A DNA stretch of 64,000 nt from Isoetes taiwanensis (GCA_021234155.1 JAJEKV010000014.1:19483513-19547512); one strand, 5' to 3'; shown: positions 22,351-33,062, counted from the stretch's first letter. Notes: a model not told the origin generated them from the sequence alone. Numbers and translations: made by a program.

Positions 22351-25300
22351 GAATAGGTCGATCCTCACCGAATGTGCGAGGGTGCGGTCCTCTAGTAGTA
22401 AGAGGGCCCGTTTCTTTGGCACCACGGGCAGCTTCGCCCCCCGATATTGTTTGCATTCGGGAGCATAAGTGTCACAAGGGTGATATGTCCAGCTCATGAA
22501 TATGGTTGGTAGGCGCTTTTGGCTCTATTGCTTCTTCTTCTCAAGTGCACTAGTGGGGGTACTCTTATTGCTTGGAGGATGGATGTGCGTCCGCATGTAC
22601 TCGGCAGCCAGACAGTTTGGTCTGTGGGCAATAATTAAGTGGTTGGAGGGAGGGCGAGTGGGGATTGTTAATGTTTATGCCCCTAATCAGCCTTCTCACG
22701 GGTGCTTTATGGGCCACAATCCGAATAAGTTGGCGAGCCCTTGGTGGACCGCAGTTGCTTGGTTGTCGTTAGGGGACTTCAATATGGTAGAGCCAGTAGA
22801 GGATCGCCTCGGGTTCTCGAACCCGTGTTGTGCATGGGTTTGAGAGGGATCGCTGGTCTCGCTTTGTTGCAGGATTTGGCCTTGGTTGAGGTCCCCGGAG
22901 ACTTGTCTTTCACCTATTGTAACAGTGATTGGCGCAGTCGGGCGATGCTAGGCATGACCGGTGCTATGCTTCCCCATGCGACCGGATGGTGTGCCCTTTT
23001 TGCACCGGAGTAACATTCGCTTCTACCTCCATTTCATCATTACCCTCGTGTTTTGTCCAAATAGGTGCGGTTGCCTCTCGCCCTCTAGGACGGTGTTCCG
23101 CTTTGAACACCCTCTACTTTCTCGGTCGATGCGGATTTCGCCCGCCGGTTGTGGCTTGATACCTTTTCATCTTTGAAGCCGCATGTCTGGTATGGTGACC
23201 GCTGGCATGCGGTGAAGCGTTTTGCCAAGGTCTTTAGTAGGCAGCGTGTGCAGCAGGAGCGACAGGAGTTGCATGGTCTCTATCAGGAGTTGGAGAAGAT
23301 TCGGGCGCAGCCTTCTGATGGCATTAGGGAGAATGCAGTGTTACAACGTATTGTTGCTCTGGAGCAGGTTAAAGTGCACGAGGTGCGCGTGAAGGCGGCC
23401 CCACCTGGTTGAAGGAGGGGACACAAGTTCGCTTGGTGTTCTTGAGCGGCTAGGCGGCGCGATATCACGGCATCTATGGCGTCCCTTGCTTTGCCTGATG
23501 GCCGGACTTTGGAGGATCCCGTTGACTTGCAGAGGTATGTGCATGCTCATTTCTCAGGGTTTTTCGCACATCGCTCGCTTCCCTATGAGCAGGAGATGCA
23601 GGAGCTTGTTTTGGGGGCTGTCAAGCCATCTATTCTCGGCCTCACCGGCTTGAGCTTGGAGCAGGAGCTCGAGAGGGATTTAGCGGAGGCATGTATGTGC
23701 ATGGCCAAGGACAAATGTCCTGGGCTGGATGACATCCCTGTGGAGTTCTTTCAAACTTATTGGGAGTGGGCTGGTGAGTCTGTCTACCAGGTGTATCTTG
23801 AGTTGCTGCAGTCTTCTCAAATGGATAGGATCTTGAATACTGCATGCATTTCCTTGATTCCTAAGGTTAAGCAGCCTTCTACTATTATTGATTGGAGGCC
23901 TATCTCCTTGTTGTCCTCGTGTACAAGATTATTGCAAAAGCCCCGGCAGAAAGTTGAAGCGGTGTTGACTTCTTCCATTAGTAAGGTGTACGGGTTTGTT
24001 CCCCGGAGGAACATTTTGTCTAATGTTGCCGCAGCTTATGAGGGCCTTTATTGGGCCAGAGAAACGAGTCAAGGCATTGCCTATCTTAAGCTTGACCTTG
24101 CCAAAGCTACGATAGTGTTCGTTGGGAGTTCTTGTGCGCCATGATGTTAGCGTTGAGTCGCGGGTCCACGCTTTACAGAGACAGTCATGAAGCTACATAG
24201 GTCAGCACGGGCTACGGTGGTGTGCCAGGGTGAACCCTCTGCCTTTTTCTCCTTAGGCAGGGGGGTGCGTCAGGTGTGCCCTTTGGCGCCGTTTTTGTTT
24301 ACGATTTGTGGCGGAGGCACTGTCTCAGTTGTTTTTGGCTGCAGTGGAGGAGGGGGTGGTGGATGGGCTTCGGATGCAGGATGGTAGCCAGCAGATTATT
24401 AACCAGTTTGCCGATGACACTTTCCTCTTCTTGGTGGCAGAAGAGAGGAATTTGTAGAATGTGAAGGGTTTGCTAGATACTTTCTCCTTGTAAATGCTCT
24501 GCACTATGGGCCCAGCTGACTCCGCCTCCCCCTTGTTTGGCTCTATTCCCTTGGAAGGTGCTTTCAGGTAATGTGTGTACTAAGCTGTTGGGTATTCCCT
24601 TTGGAGGGGATGTTTTTATGGGGAGGGTGTGGGATGAGATTTTGCAGGGGTTGCAGAAACACCTCAATTGGTGGAAGGATAGCAAGTTGTCCATGGCAGG
24701 TAGGATCACTATTGCCAAGTCAGTACTTTGTAGCATCCATGTGTATACAGCATCTGCGATGTTAGCTCCTGAGGGTAAGATACAAGCTTTGGATAAGATT
24801 GTTCGGAATTTTGTGTGGGGCGGGGATGATGAAGGGGCGGTTGTTAAAGTGGCTTGGTGGAAGTGTCTCCGCCCCCGGGAGGATGGGGGTTTGGCCATTC
24901 TGGATTTGGCACTGCATAGTAAGGTGTTGGTCTCCAAGTTTGTTTGGAGCATTCTGCAGGATGGAGCATCTTCTCCTGGTGCGACGCTGTTGTTGCAGTC
25001 TCTTCGCCATTGTGTGGCGTTTGGGAAGCCGTCTGCGTAATGTGGAGTTGCCCCGGCACTTTGTTGTATGGTCTCGGCCTTTCCCACATGCATCCCCTTT
25101 TCTCCGCCGAGGGTGTTGCGGGCTTGGGATCATGTGCGTGTGCCCTTCCAGCTAGATTATGCCTCAGTTTATCACCACTCTTCTCCTTTCTTGTGGGTTC
25201 CTCTACCCCCTGCGCACTTGCCCTTGGCCGCCACTGTGCATGCTCGGACGCAGGCCCGTTGGAGGCGAGCTGCTGTGCTCACCTTGGAGGATTGGTATTG

Positions 25301-26090
25301 GGGTGGTCAGCTAGCTTCGTGGGAGTTCTTTTGAGCTCGCCACCTGAGAGGCGTGGACCGGGCTATCACGGGAACAAGTGGCGGGAATATTCCGCTACAC
25401 GTACCTATAGTCCCTCGGGATGATGTGGTGGTGCAGTTTTTGGAAGGTTCATCCGATGTTGTGTCTTCTTGTTTTGTGCGGTCTTGTTACCGGTGTCCGG
25501 CTATTCATGACACACTACCCCCTTCAGCAAATGGTCTCTGCAGCTTTTCGGGTTCTCGATGGCGCCGGTTTGGACGTGGACATGGAGCTCACTTCCCCAA
25601 TCGGGGTTAGGGTGCTTCGCGTGGCGGTGGTGCACCACCGTATCGGGGTGAATGTCCTTGTGAGTCGGTTTAGGCCGGTGTGAGCCCTCTCTCCCCTTTG
25701 TTGTGGCCTTCATCATGAGACCGTGGAGCATTGTTCTGGTTTTATGCCCTCACTTGCAGGTCGCCTGGGGATTGGATTAGGGCTCGCTTCGTGAGATTGA
25801 CTAGCCGCCAGCTTCTCGCTTCATGTGTATCTCGGTGCTTGGCGGCGCTTGCGGCAGCAAGCCTTGCATCCGTCGTGGGCTTGGTTGGTGTGGGCTGATT
25901 TGGAAGCGGCGGTTGTGGATCTTTCGGGGATTCAGCACCTGCAACCTCTCTAGTTCCTCGACTCGGTACAAGCTATTTCAAAAGCTTCTCGTGTTCCCTG
26001 GATTGGTAGAGCGGAAGTTTGCCATTTAATGGACTTCTTGGGTGTTGTAGATGGTGATGGTCGGTTTGTACAAAGATAGAGTTGCGGTTT
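22351..26090 (+). pseudogene. LINE family 2 ORF2 (EN-RT-zf-RVT), copy B
   Basis: Fragments in order: an APE-type endonuclease (KWLEGGRVGIVNVYAPNQPS, then LSLGDFNMVE); the longest open piece at 23,476-24,144 with the RT start (CMAKDKCPGLDDIPVEFFQ, RILNTACISLIPKVKQPSTI, DWRPISLLSS, YLKLDLAKA); the RT active site FADDTFLFLVAEE (about 24,405-24,450); SKLSMAGRITIAKSVL (about 24,680-24,730); REDGGLAILDLALHSKVLVS (about 24,875-24,935); and the zf-RVT end near 25,720-26,000. All domains of a plant L1-type ORF2 are present but in several frames. It is not functional as written. Confidence 0.85.
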
Positions 26091-26586
26091 TTCTGTAAGT
26101 GTGTTGTGGAGTGTCGAGGTATCGCTGTCTCTTTGGGGCAGTTCTCCTTCCTCCTCACTTGCTTTGTAACATTACCATTCTTTTAATATATTGACGACAC
26201 AGTTCTTCAAAAAAAAAAAAAAATGGTTAAGCAAAAATGTAGGCAATGTTGCTTCAATCGATTTGAGAAGTCTAGCCTCAAGATGGGTTGTTAGCCCTCA
26301 CATGTCATCTTGTCCTTATTGGCGACATGTCCTTATTACCAATATATTTAATGGTGTCTTTGAATGGTATCAATTTAGTACCTTAACGACCTGGCCCTCA
26401 AGTTTTAAGGCTGAGGTCAGATCTCAGTCATTGGTTGCAAGAGTGTTACCCACTAGTAACACATTAAAAAGTGCATAAACACCTACATTGTTATGTCAAA
26501 TGGCTATAAATACCTAGCTTGTTATGAAAACCACCATAAAACCACCACAAAATCACTATAAAACTCTCGGTCCCAGTTTGTTAAAT

Positions 26587-26748
26587 GGATAACATCCTCG
26601 AACTTCGGGTATGTATGCCCTACTATAACAAACTCGGGCCTCCGGTCCTCGTTTGTTATAATAGGGCATAACACCTTCGTTCCAGGGTGTTATCCGGCCC
26701 GAGTTTATTATAGTAGGGCATAACACCCGAGTTCCAGGGTGTTATCCC
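26587..26748. repeat. Triple-arm hairpin, copy 2
   Basis: Same arrangement as 8,004-8,162: two ~52-base arms facing each other (GGATAACATCC... and ...CAGGGTGTTATCC), with a third arm following. The copy is nearly unchanged. Confidence 0.75.
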
Positions 26749-26949
26749 TTTCATATCCATCATCTAGGTTCTTTTGGTATGAGAACTAATTTATTCAATG
26801 GAATCGTTGAATAGTACCATATCCACCATCTAGGTTCTTTTTGTTTGAGAATTTTTTCACGTTTGAGATGAAAATGTCACCATAGGTAAGTATGACTTAT
26901 ATAAGATTGAAATATGGAACTACACTTGCTTCAACAAGTGATTGTAACG

Positions 26950-27062
26950 GGGTAAGCCATCTGGGACCCCTTTCTTGTTCTGGCAGGGGATCTTTGCGAC
27001 CGGCGGTAGCCGGGAGCGAAATTCCCTGCCAAACTGAAAAAGGGGACCAGATTGCTTATCCC
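26950..27062. repeat. 113-nt near-perfect foldback, copy 1
   Basis: Bases 26,950-26,993 (GGGTAAGCCATCTGGGACCC...) pair with 27,018-27,062 (...GGGGACCAGATTGCTTATCC) over about 44 positions with few mismatches. The terminal loop itself holds a small stem, CCGGC-GGTA-GCCGG. A transcript from either strand would fold into one long hairpin. The copy at 45,961-46,073 keeps the pairing, with compensating or neutral changes (GCTTATCC to GCTTACCC, restoring the pair with GGGTAAGC). Confidence 0.75.
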
Positions 27063-27789
27063 TACAATATAACAATCAGGGACAACTTTTGAGTGCTTGG
27101 CTATGGCGGATTTGGTGGATTTGCTACTGAAAACGACTGTTGTAGAGATATGGCACCGGATTTCATGCTAAAATTTCACGGATTTGCTGCTGTAAAGAAA
27201 TTTCACCGGGGCATAACTGCGAAGATGGGTTATAATAGGGGTTTTATACTTGTTGATGTGCTCATGATCAGGTTCTTGATGACTGGTTGAAGTTGTAACA
27301 GAGAATAGGTCGACTTGATTATGATTTCTTGATGTTGGTACAAGCTACATGGCCTCGTAGAAATGCACATTTGGAAGAAAGCTGGACCCAATTGTTATAT
27401 TGCAAACGACACATTCATATGTTGGAACCATTCATAACTTACTTTTGGTGACCCACAAAGGAAAATGTTGCCTTATTCTTCTACTCCATGATCTTCTAAA
27501 AAACTTTTTATACCCATTAATTGTAAGGACGAAAAAAGTTTATTCATAAAAAGTAGCAACTTACAAAATGTACATATCTCATCTAGCTGTGTAGCCACAA
27601 GAACATGCCACTAGAACACGAGCCTGAAGCACTGTGTGCTTACTCCAATAGAGAAGACTAGTTATAAGAATCCATTTGAAGATACTGTATCCAAACCTAG
27701 TACCTCACATCTGACTCAAGATGGGAACATTATAAGCCACTTCTTGATTGAACATAGGAGCCAACAAGAGTTAAGATAGAATGCTTCTA

Positions 27790-28265
27790 TCTAGCTGAGG
27801 GCCATGCATTTGGATAGGAAGCCAAGAGGATGCGTTGGCCATGCAATCTACTGTTAAATAAACCTTGTAGCCCAGACCATGCAGGTTGAAATTCTCGACA
27901 AGCAAAGAAATAATGCTCAAGAGTCTCAACATATAGGGGCTATCGTTAAACGAGGCAATATATGAAGCTGAAAATGCTTGCCTTTGTGAATATCCTCACG
28001 ACAAACTCCAAACCATCAGTTCTATGATACCAACCTCCACCATACGAGGCAACTTCACTGCTATCTAATTTTGCATATAGAACATTCCAGCGGGAGAGTA
28101 GAAATTTTGCAGGCCAAGACAATAGGCGGCCACCTTCATACCATACTTGAATATAGATAACACTTGCAATGACCCATCATCTCCAATGTTAGAGGATGAA
28201 ATAAAGCAAGTGAGGTGCCAAGAGGTTTGACGGTAGTGGTGCTCGCCATCGAGGATTCTTCAGTA
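27790..28265 (-). pseudogene. LINE family 3 zf-RVT scrap, copy 1
   Basis: The minus strand carries the zinc-binding tail of another LINE. The better open copy at 46,786-47,303 reads WYQRTDGLEFVARIFTKASI and VETLEHYFFVCREFQPAWSG, matching the zf-RVT 'TLEHLFF.C' pattern. Only this C-terminal part remains, split between frames. Confidence 0.6.
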
Positions 28266-28445
28266 AGGCATGGGTGGATGAACATGGCCATAAAAGATGT
28301 CTGACTGCATTTCACGATCCAGGTAGAAAAGGAGAGGCATTCTGAGGTTGTAGAGGATGAGATAGTGCCTGAGGTAGAATTGGTTGATTGCCCTCTTGGA
28401 GATAGTCCTACATATGAGAAAGACGTGAAGGAATATTTTTAAAAA

Positions 28446-28530
28446 ATATTGTTAGTGCACTTGGCAAGGGTGTGTGATTCACAACTGGAAGGTTGCGAGT
28501 TCAAACCTTGTCTTGTGCAACTACCTTTTT
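28446..28530 (+). ncRNA. tRNA-like (SINE-head-like) segment with Pol III boxes
   Basis: TAGTGCACTTGG at about 28,453-28,464 fits an A box and GAGTTCAAACC at about 28,498-28,507 fits a B box, with normal spacing. The anticodon-like arm (GGTGT / ACAAC, loop GTGATTC) and the T arm can partly pair. A T5 run at 28,526-28,530 could end Pol III transcription. The acceptor stem does not pair well, so this is not a working tRNA. It lies just inside the chromovirus 3' LTR region in the opposite direction. A copy is at 47,459-47,541. Confidence 0.35.
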
Positions 28531-28536
28531 GCATCC

Positions 28537-28619
28537 GTGTGACGACCATCTTTTGTACATACGAGTATAATGTTCGTATGATACGAATATCCTTATGGTC
28601 GTCACACCATCCCCCTCCT
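28537..28619 (-). other. Chromovirus polypurine tract and start of 3' LTR (hairpin)
   Basis: On the minus strand, just after the pol stop, comes a purine-rich tract AGGAGGGGGATGG (28,619-28,607). TGTGACGACCATAAGGATAT follows, starting at 28,606. TGTGACG directly after a polypurine tract is the expected start of a gypsy LTR. GTGTGACGACCAT (28,537-28,549) and its inverse (28,595-28,607) form a 13-bp stem around an inner CATACGA/TCGTATG stem. The other LTR and its end are not found in the window. Confidence 0.6.
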
Positions 28620-29520
28620 ACGACGGCGACGAGTCCTCGGAGCTGGGGCCGGAGTACTCAAACTTGGCTTGTTCGGGTAATGTCGGTGAAACTCCGCAAT
28701 TTTATCAGGCACATTAGTAAGATTTTTGGCAGGCTCCCAGGTCCTATCACTTGGCAAGTAACCTTCCCAATCGACAAAGTAATACAATCGTCGACGAAGA
28801 AACTTGGAGTCCAGAATCTCTCGAATCTCGAACTCCTCATGATCATCAATCTCGACTGGTGGTGGAGGTACTCGAGTTGGAAATGGATTCGCCATATAGG
28901 GTTTCAACAAAGACACATGGAACACTGGGTGAAGCCGAACTGATGGCAAAAGCTCAAGATGGAAAGCAGCATCACCAACTCGTTCAATGATCCGATAGGG
29001 ACCTAAGCGCTGGTAGTCGAGCTTGTTACAAGGGCAAGCTGTCGGCAAATCCCAATGCAAAAGCCAAACAAGATCACCAACTGCAAAATGAGGAGTGTCT
29101 TGACGGTGCTGATCTGCATGATAACGATAACGTGCTTGGGCCTAGAGGAGATGGTGCTGAAGATCATCATAGAGCATGAGGAGCTTCTCGAGCCTGTCCT
29201 CGGCACTGGGATTGACTGAGTCATATCCAGGAGCAATGAAACACCACCAGGGATGCATGCGGAAATTAATAAAGAACGGAGTCTGGCCTGTGGAGGCATG
29301 GACAGAATTATTGTAAGCAAATTCTGCCAGCGGTAGCCAATCAACCCAGTCCTACTAATAATTGATGAAGCATCGCAAATACTGCTCAAGTCTTTGATTA
29401 GTGCGCTCCACCTGCCCATTGGTCTCTGGATGATGTCCAGAAGAGAGCGAACGTTCCACATACAAGAATTGCAATAGACGCTTCCAAAAACTGCCAACAA
29501 TTTCAGGCAAGTGCATCTCT
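28602..29520 (-). pseudogene. Chromovirus pol 3' end: integrase C-terminus and chromodomain, copy 1
   Basis: The frame 29,060-28,602 (minus) encodes the integrase tail (RLGPYRIIERVGDAAFHLEL, LHPVFHVSLLKPYM) and a chromodomain (RRRLYYFVDWEGYLPSDRTW, EPAKNLTNVPDKIAEFHRHY), ending in a basic tail. The chromodomain targets integration to particular chromatin. Upstream (29,120-29,500) lies more integrase with the ETNGQ-type end (partial). TAG stops at plus-strand CTA 29,142-29,144, 29,352-29,354 and 29,355-29,357 replace expected CAG codons. Homology to the fuller copy (47,617-50,560) ends near 29,520. Confidence 0.88.
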
Positions 29521-29534
29521 TCCCTCTCATCAGG

Positions 29535-29757
29535 GACCGGAAATTATTTTTCTTCCACTTGCCTTGATCCTTGCCTTCAATCCGCCCTTTATAAGATCGA
29601 TCCCTCCGCCCAATCCTTCCTCCTTGCTTCGTTTCCTTGGATCCCCTTTCCGCTCTGATTTTTTTTGTTCTAAATCTGCCCGATTCAATCCGTTTCTCTG
29701 TTTCTATCCATCGATTCATCCTCCCCAATCTTTTTCCCTTGCTCTTCAATCCGTTTC
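29535..29757. other. Pyrimidine-rich segment seen once in the window
   Basis: CT-rich sequence with repeated TCAATCCGTTTCT-like words (about 29,690, 29,745). It joins the chromovirus 3' fragment to an RT fragment. I see no gene or element in it. Confidence 0.4.
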
Positions 29758-29759
29758 TA

Positions 29760-29927
29760 TGCTTCGGCCTTACCAATGCTCCAGCGGTCTTTCAGCACAT
29801 GGCTAACGATGTTTTTCGGGAGTTTTTGGATCTTTATGTTATCATCTATCTAGATGATATTCTGGTTTATTCGAAGACTTTGGAGGAGCATGAAGAACAT
29901 GTCAGGAAGGTCCTTCAGAAGCTACGG
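29760..29927 (+). pseudogene. Chromovirus RT scrap (active-site region)
   Basis: Plus-strand [20 protein letters not shown] and [20 protein letters not shown] followed by [14 protein letters not shown], identical in reading to 38,999-39,165. It begins and ends at sharp junctions: left with a CT-rich segment, right with an inverted LINE family-2 5' end. Confidence 0.8.
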
Positions 29928-30237
29928 AGCTTTCCAACGAGCCCAACCGCGCCGAAATCTGACACCAGATAAGAGAGACATCGCCGATCAAAGTTTTGCC
30001 GTCAGAACCCCGACTGCCAAGCTTTCCTTAGCGCCATCTCCTTAACCATTTTTGCATGACGTAAAAATTACTATCTATCTATTATATTACGGTTTGAATG
30101 CACAAAAATTCCACCAACTGAAGTGTTCCTTTCCACCAAATTATCTTTTAGCTAGCTTGTTCTACACTAAATAATTCAAGTCTTTTTCCTATAAGCATGA
30201 AGCAAATAAGGCACATGTTTGCTGGAGCCTGAACATC
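29928..30237 (-). repeat. Inverted LINE family-2 5' end with its flank
   Basis: On the minus strand this reads flank (AACCGTAATATAATAGATAG...), target AAAAATGGTTAAG, then LINE start GAGATGGCGCTAAGG up to GGGCTCGTTGGAAAGC. It abuts a forward LINE family-2 copy beginning inside ORF1 codon 2 at 30,238, so the LINE start is inverted relative to its own body. Confidence 0.85.
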
Positions 30238-31390
30238 TCCTGCCAGACAGGCTGATGGGGGGTCGGTTGAGCCTCATGGCTTGGGGCTGAAGCCAAGGGA
30301 GATGGCGAGGAGAAAGAATCCTCCAGTAAAGGGGAAGGGCGCGGGTCTCGGCATGCATGAAGAGGCACGAGATGTAGGAAGTGGCATGCAATTGGTGGCA
30401 GAGATGAGGGAGCTCTTGGAATCCCCTTCGGTTGAGAGGTATGTGGATTGTTCTTCCTCTCAATATAATTCTGAGACCCCAGTAGATTGTGTTTTGGAGA
30501 CTCCGGTCTTGATTCCATCAAGCATGCCCCCTTTAGAAACTGGATCTGTGATGCCCTCTTCCCCTGTGCTTGGGAAGGGGTCACTTGCTGGTGATGTGCC
30601 CTCTTCTAGGGTGCATGTAGCTGATGTGCCTCCTGGGGTGCCCCTGGATACCTCTCAGGGTGCCAGGGCGGCAGCCCCAAGTCCTGTGCGCCCGGCCTGG
30701 CGGAGCAATGACACTGTTGCTCGCATCACTCGGCCGGGGTTTTCAGATTGGATCAAGCGCACGGAGTGTAGGACTGCCCGTGTTCAAGAGGCTCTGAAAT
30801 TTGTGGAGGATCATCACTCTGTTGACCTGCAGGCAGCTCTTCCAGAGACTCCATGGATAGATATTGATCATACCAGGCATGTTCAGACCATTGAGAATCT
30901 AGTTTCATTTGCGGTATTGGGCTACTTCACGGGGTACATATTGGACACAAGGAGGTTTAGCTCTTGGCTTGCTGGACATCCGAGGCGGATTAGTTTGCCC
31001 AGGTATCAGTCTCTGAAATTCCTACCAAATAATTTCTTCATAATCATGTTTGAGGCTGAGTCTTCCGTGCGGCAATTGGTTAGTCGGGGGGTGGATACTT
31101 TGGGTGAATCATATGTGTTGTATCAGTATTATACTCCGGCAATGTCCACCAGTTCTTTGACAGCAGTTAAAATCCCGTGTTGGTTCCAGATTCAGGATCT
31201 TCCTCCTGATCTGATGGTGCCTGATTTTTTGGTTTCTTTGGCTAATGGCCTGGGTGTATATTTGGCTCATTCTATTGTGCAGGTCCCCAAGATCCGTGTT
31301 GCTTTGCCTGCTTTGCAGCCTGTGCCCACTTCTCTTCCAGTGCGTAGTGGTCCTTGGCATTTTCCGATTGAAGCTTTTGAATGGCTCTGA
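30238..31390 (+). pseudogene. LINE family 2 ORF1, copy C (longest open frame)
   Basis: ORF1 of an L1-type plant LINE, the nucleic-acid-binding protein of the retrotransposition complex. The frame is open to 31,390, but its initiator codon is cut off at 30,238; the first remaining Met is at 30,281 (369 residues). Residues about 150-350 are DUF4283-like (PGFSDWIKRTECRTARVQEA, VLGYFTGYILDTRRFSSWL, FLPNNFFIIMFEAESSVRQL, KIPCWFQIQDLPPDLMVPDF). It stops at TGA in GGCTCTGAG, whereas copies B and D read GGCTCGAG and continue in frame into the RGG part. Confidence 0.8.
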
Positions 31391-31988
31391 GATCCGGCGG
31401 ATGTTCCCATCTATTGTGCTACCATCTGACCCTGTTGATGATCCTGCTGGTGCTTCTGATGTGGTAGGGGTTGCGGGTGCTTATGCAGGGGCCCGGGATT
31501 CCTCTCTTCCTGAGGCAACAGGCGGAGGACTCCGTGGTGCAGTGAATGGAGTTGGACGAGGTGGTGGTGTGGTTGGGAGAGGTGGTGTGGGACGAGGCCG
31601 GGGTAGGCTTGCTGTTGGCCGCCCATGGGATGGCATGGCTAGGGGACGTGGTGGCTCAGGGGAGGGCTCAGATGATTTGGTTGTGGCTAGGTCTGAGGAC
31701 AGGGCTGTGGGAGGGGCTGCTGATCCTGCTGGGGATGTCCCGGTAGCGGTATGTGCTGAGCGTGAGGTGGCTGGAGCAGCCCGGTTGGAGGTAGAGACTA
31801 GTGTGGCCCATGACTCTATGGAGGTGTCTGGGGGACTTCCAACACGTGTTGGAAGTGGAATATCACTTAGAGCGGCTGTGGGTCACATTGCTGTGATTAA
31901 TCCTCCAGCTCTAGATGATGACTCTGTGGAGTGGGCTGATGGCCTGATGGGTAGGCATGTGGGGCTGGACACTTCTCCTTCGGGATGA
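31391..31988 (+). pseudogene. LINE family 2 ORF1 C-terminal RGG region, copy C
   Basis: A frame open from 31,245 overlaps the ORF1 core and runs to 31,988. Its own content after the overlap is SIVLPSDPVDDPAGASDVVG, then a Gly/Arg tract (GVGRGGGVVGRGGVGRGRGR) of the kind that binds RNA, and an acidic tail. It ends ATGA: the stop TGA at 31,986 overlaps the ORF2 ATG at 31,985, a close ORF1/ORF2 arrangement usual in LINEs. Confidence 0.7.
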
Positions 31989-33052
31989 ATAGGTCGATCC
32001 TCAGCTGGAATGTGCGAGGGGTGCGGTCCTCTAGTAGTAAGAGGGCCCGTGTTTCTTTGGCACTACGGCAGTTGCGTCCTGATATTGTTTGCATTCAGGA
32101 GCATAAGTGTCACAAGGGTGATATGTCCAGGCTCATGAATATGGTTGGTAGGCAGTTTGGCTCTATTGCTTCTTCTTCTGGGCAGACTAGTGGGGGTACT
32201 CTTATTGCTTGGAGGATGGATGTGCAGGTCACGTACTCTGCAGCAGACAGGTTTGGTCGGTGGGCAATAATTAAGTGGTTGGAGGGAGGGCAGGAGTGGG
32301 GATTGTTAATGTTTATGCCCCTAATCAGCCTTCTCAGCGGGGTGCTTTATGGGCCACAATCCGGAATAAGTTGCGAGCCCTTGGTGGACTGCAGGTTGCT
32401 TGGTTGCTGTTAGGGGACTTCAATATGGTAGAGCGAGTAGAGGATCGCTCTGGTTCTGGAACCCAGGTTGTGCATGGGTTTGAGAGGGATCAGTGGTCTC
32501 GTTTGTTGCAGGATTTGGCCTTGGTTGAGGTCCCTGGAGACTTGTCTTTCACCTATTGTAACAGGCAGATTGGCGCAGGCCGGGCGTATGCTAGGCATGA
32601 CCGGTGCTATGCTTCCCCATGCGCACTGGATGGTGTGCCCTTTTTGCACCGGAGTAACATTCTGTCTACCTCCATTTCTGATCATTACCCTCAGGTTTTG
32701 TCCAGTCAGGGTGCGGTTGCCTCTCGGCCCTCTAGGACGGTGTTCCGTTTGAACACCCGGCTTCTGGCTGATGCGGATTTCTCGGCCCAGTGCCAGAAGT
32801 TGTGGCTTGATACCTTTTCATCTTTGAAGCGTATGTCTGGTATGGTGACTGCGTTGGCCAGGGTGAAGCGTTTTGCCAAGGTCTTTAGTAGGCAGCGTGT
32901 GCAGCAGGAGCGACAGGAGTTGCATGGTCTCTATCAGGAGTTGGAGAAGATTCGGGCGCAGCCTTCTGATGGCATTAGGGAGAATGCAGTGTTACAACGT
33001 ATTGTTGCTCTGGAGCAGGTTAAAGTGCAGGAGGTGCGTGTGAAGGCGGCCC
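31985..33052 (+). pseudogene. LINE family 2 ORF2 endonuclease, copy C (truncated)
   Basis: An APE-type endonuclease that would nick the target DNA. It starts MNRSILSWNVRGVRSSSSKR, with RPDIVCIQEHK (catalytic E), then WGIVNVYAPNQPS, WLLLGDFNMVERVED (GDFN motif) and the SDHYP end. One G appears missing in a G run at about 32,298 compared with copy D (41,648), splitting it into two frames. Beyond the endonuclease only a helical linker (RVQQERQELHGLYQELEKIR) remains before the join to family 1; the RT is missing. Confidence 0.85.
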
Positions 33053-33062
33053 TTACCTTGAG

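Larger units (their letters stand above)
20395..26223 (+). mobile_element. LINE family 2, copy B (full-length layout)
   Basis: The element starts GAGATGGCG at 20,395 after AAAAATGGTTAAG (20,382-20,394) and ends in a poly(A) run at about 26,209-26,223. The sequence ATGGTTAAGCAAAAATGTAG follows. The target duplication is therefore AAAAATGGTTAAG, and 7,628-7,650 shows the empty site. The layout is ORF1, then ORF2 with endonuclease, RT and a C-terminal zf-RVT domain, about 5.8 kb in all. This is a plant L1-type LINE, with a poly(A) tail in contrast to family 1. Confidence 0.9.
26224..28440. repeat. Block 3' of LINE copy B, direct copy at 45,246-47,490
   Basis: This contains the triple-arm hairpin, a long foldback and a minus-strand LINE family-3 scrap (listed separately). 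Other parts (26,750-26,940 and 27,070-27,780) are AT-rich with no recognised feature; two 66- and 65-codon frames at 26,892-27,290 resemble nothing I know. Here copy 1 is the cleaner one and copy 2 carries the CAG/CTG changes, the reverse of the block before the LINE. Confidence 0.8.

Noticed and set aside
24473-25133. 206- and 123-codon minus-strand frames
   Set aside because: They lie opposite the LINE ORF2 RT region and have no family features; they are shadows.
26950-27062. Self-cleaving ribozyme
   Set aside because: The fold is a plain long hairpin; I found no hammerhead-type conserved core (CUGAUGA with GAAA).
26892-27290. Two 65-66-codon frames conserved in both block copies
   Set aside because: Conservation follows from recent block duplication, and the first spans the long hairpin, so neither is good evidence of coding.
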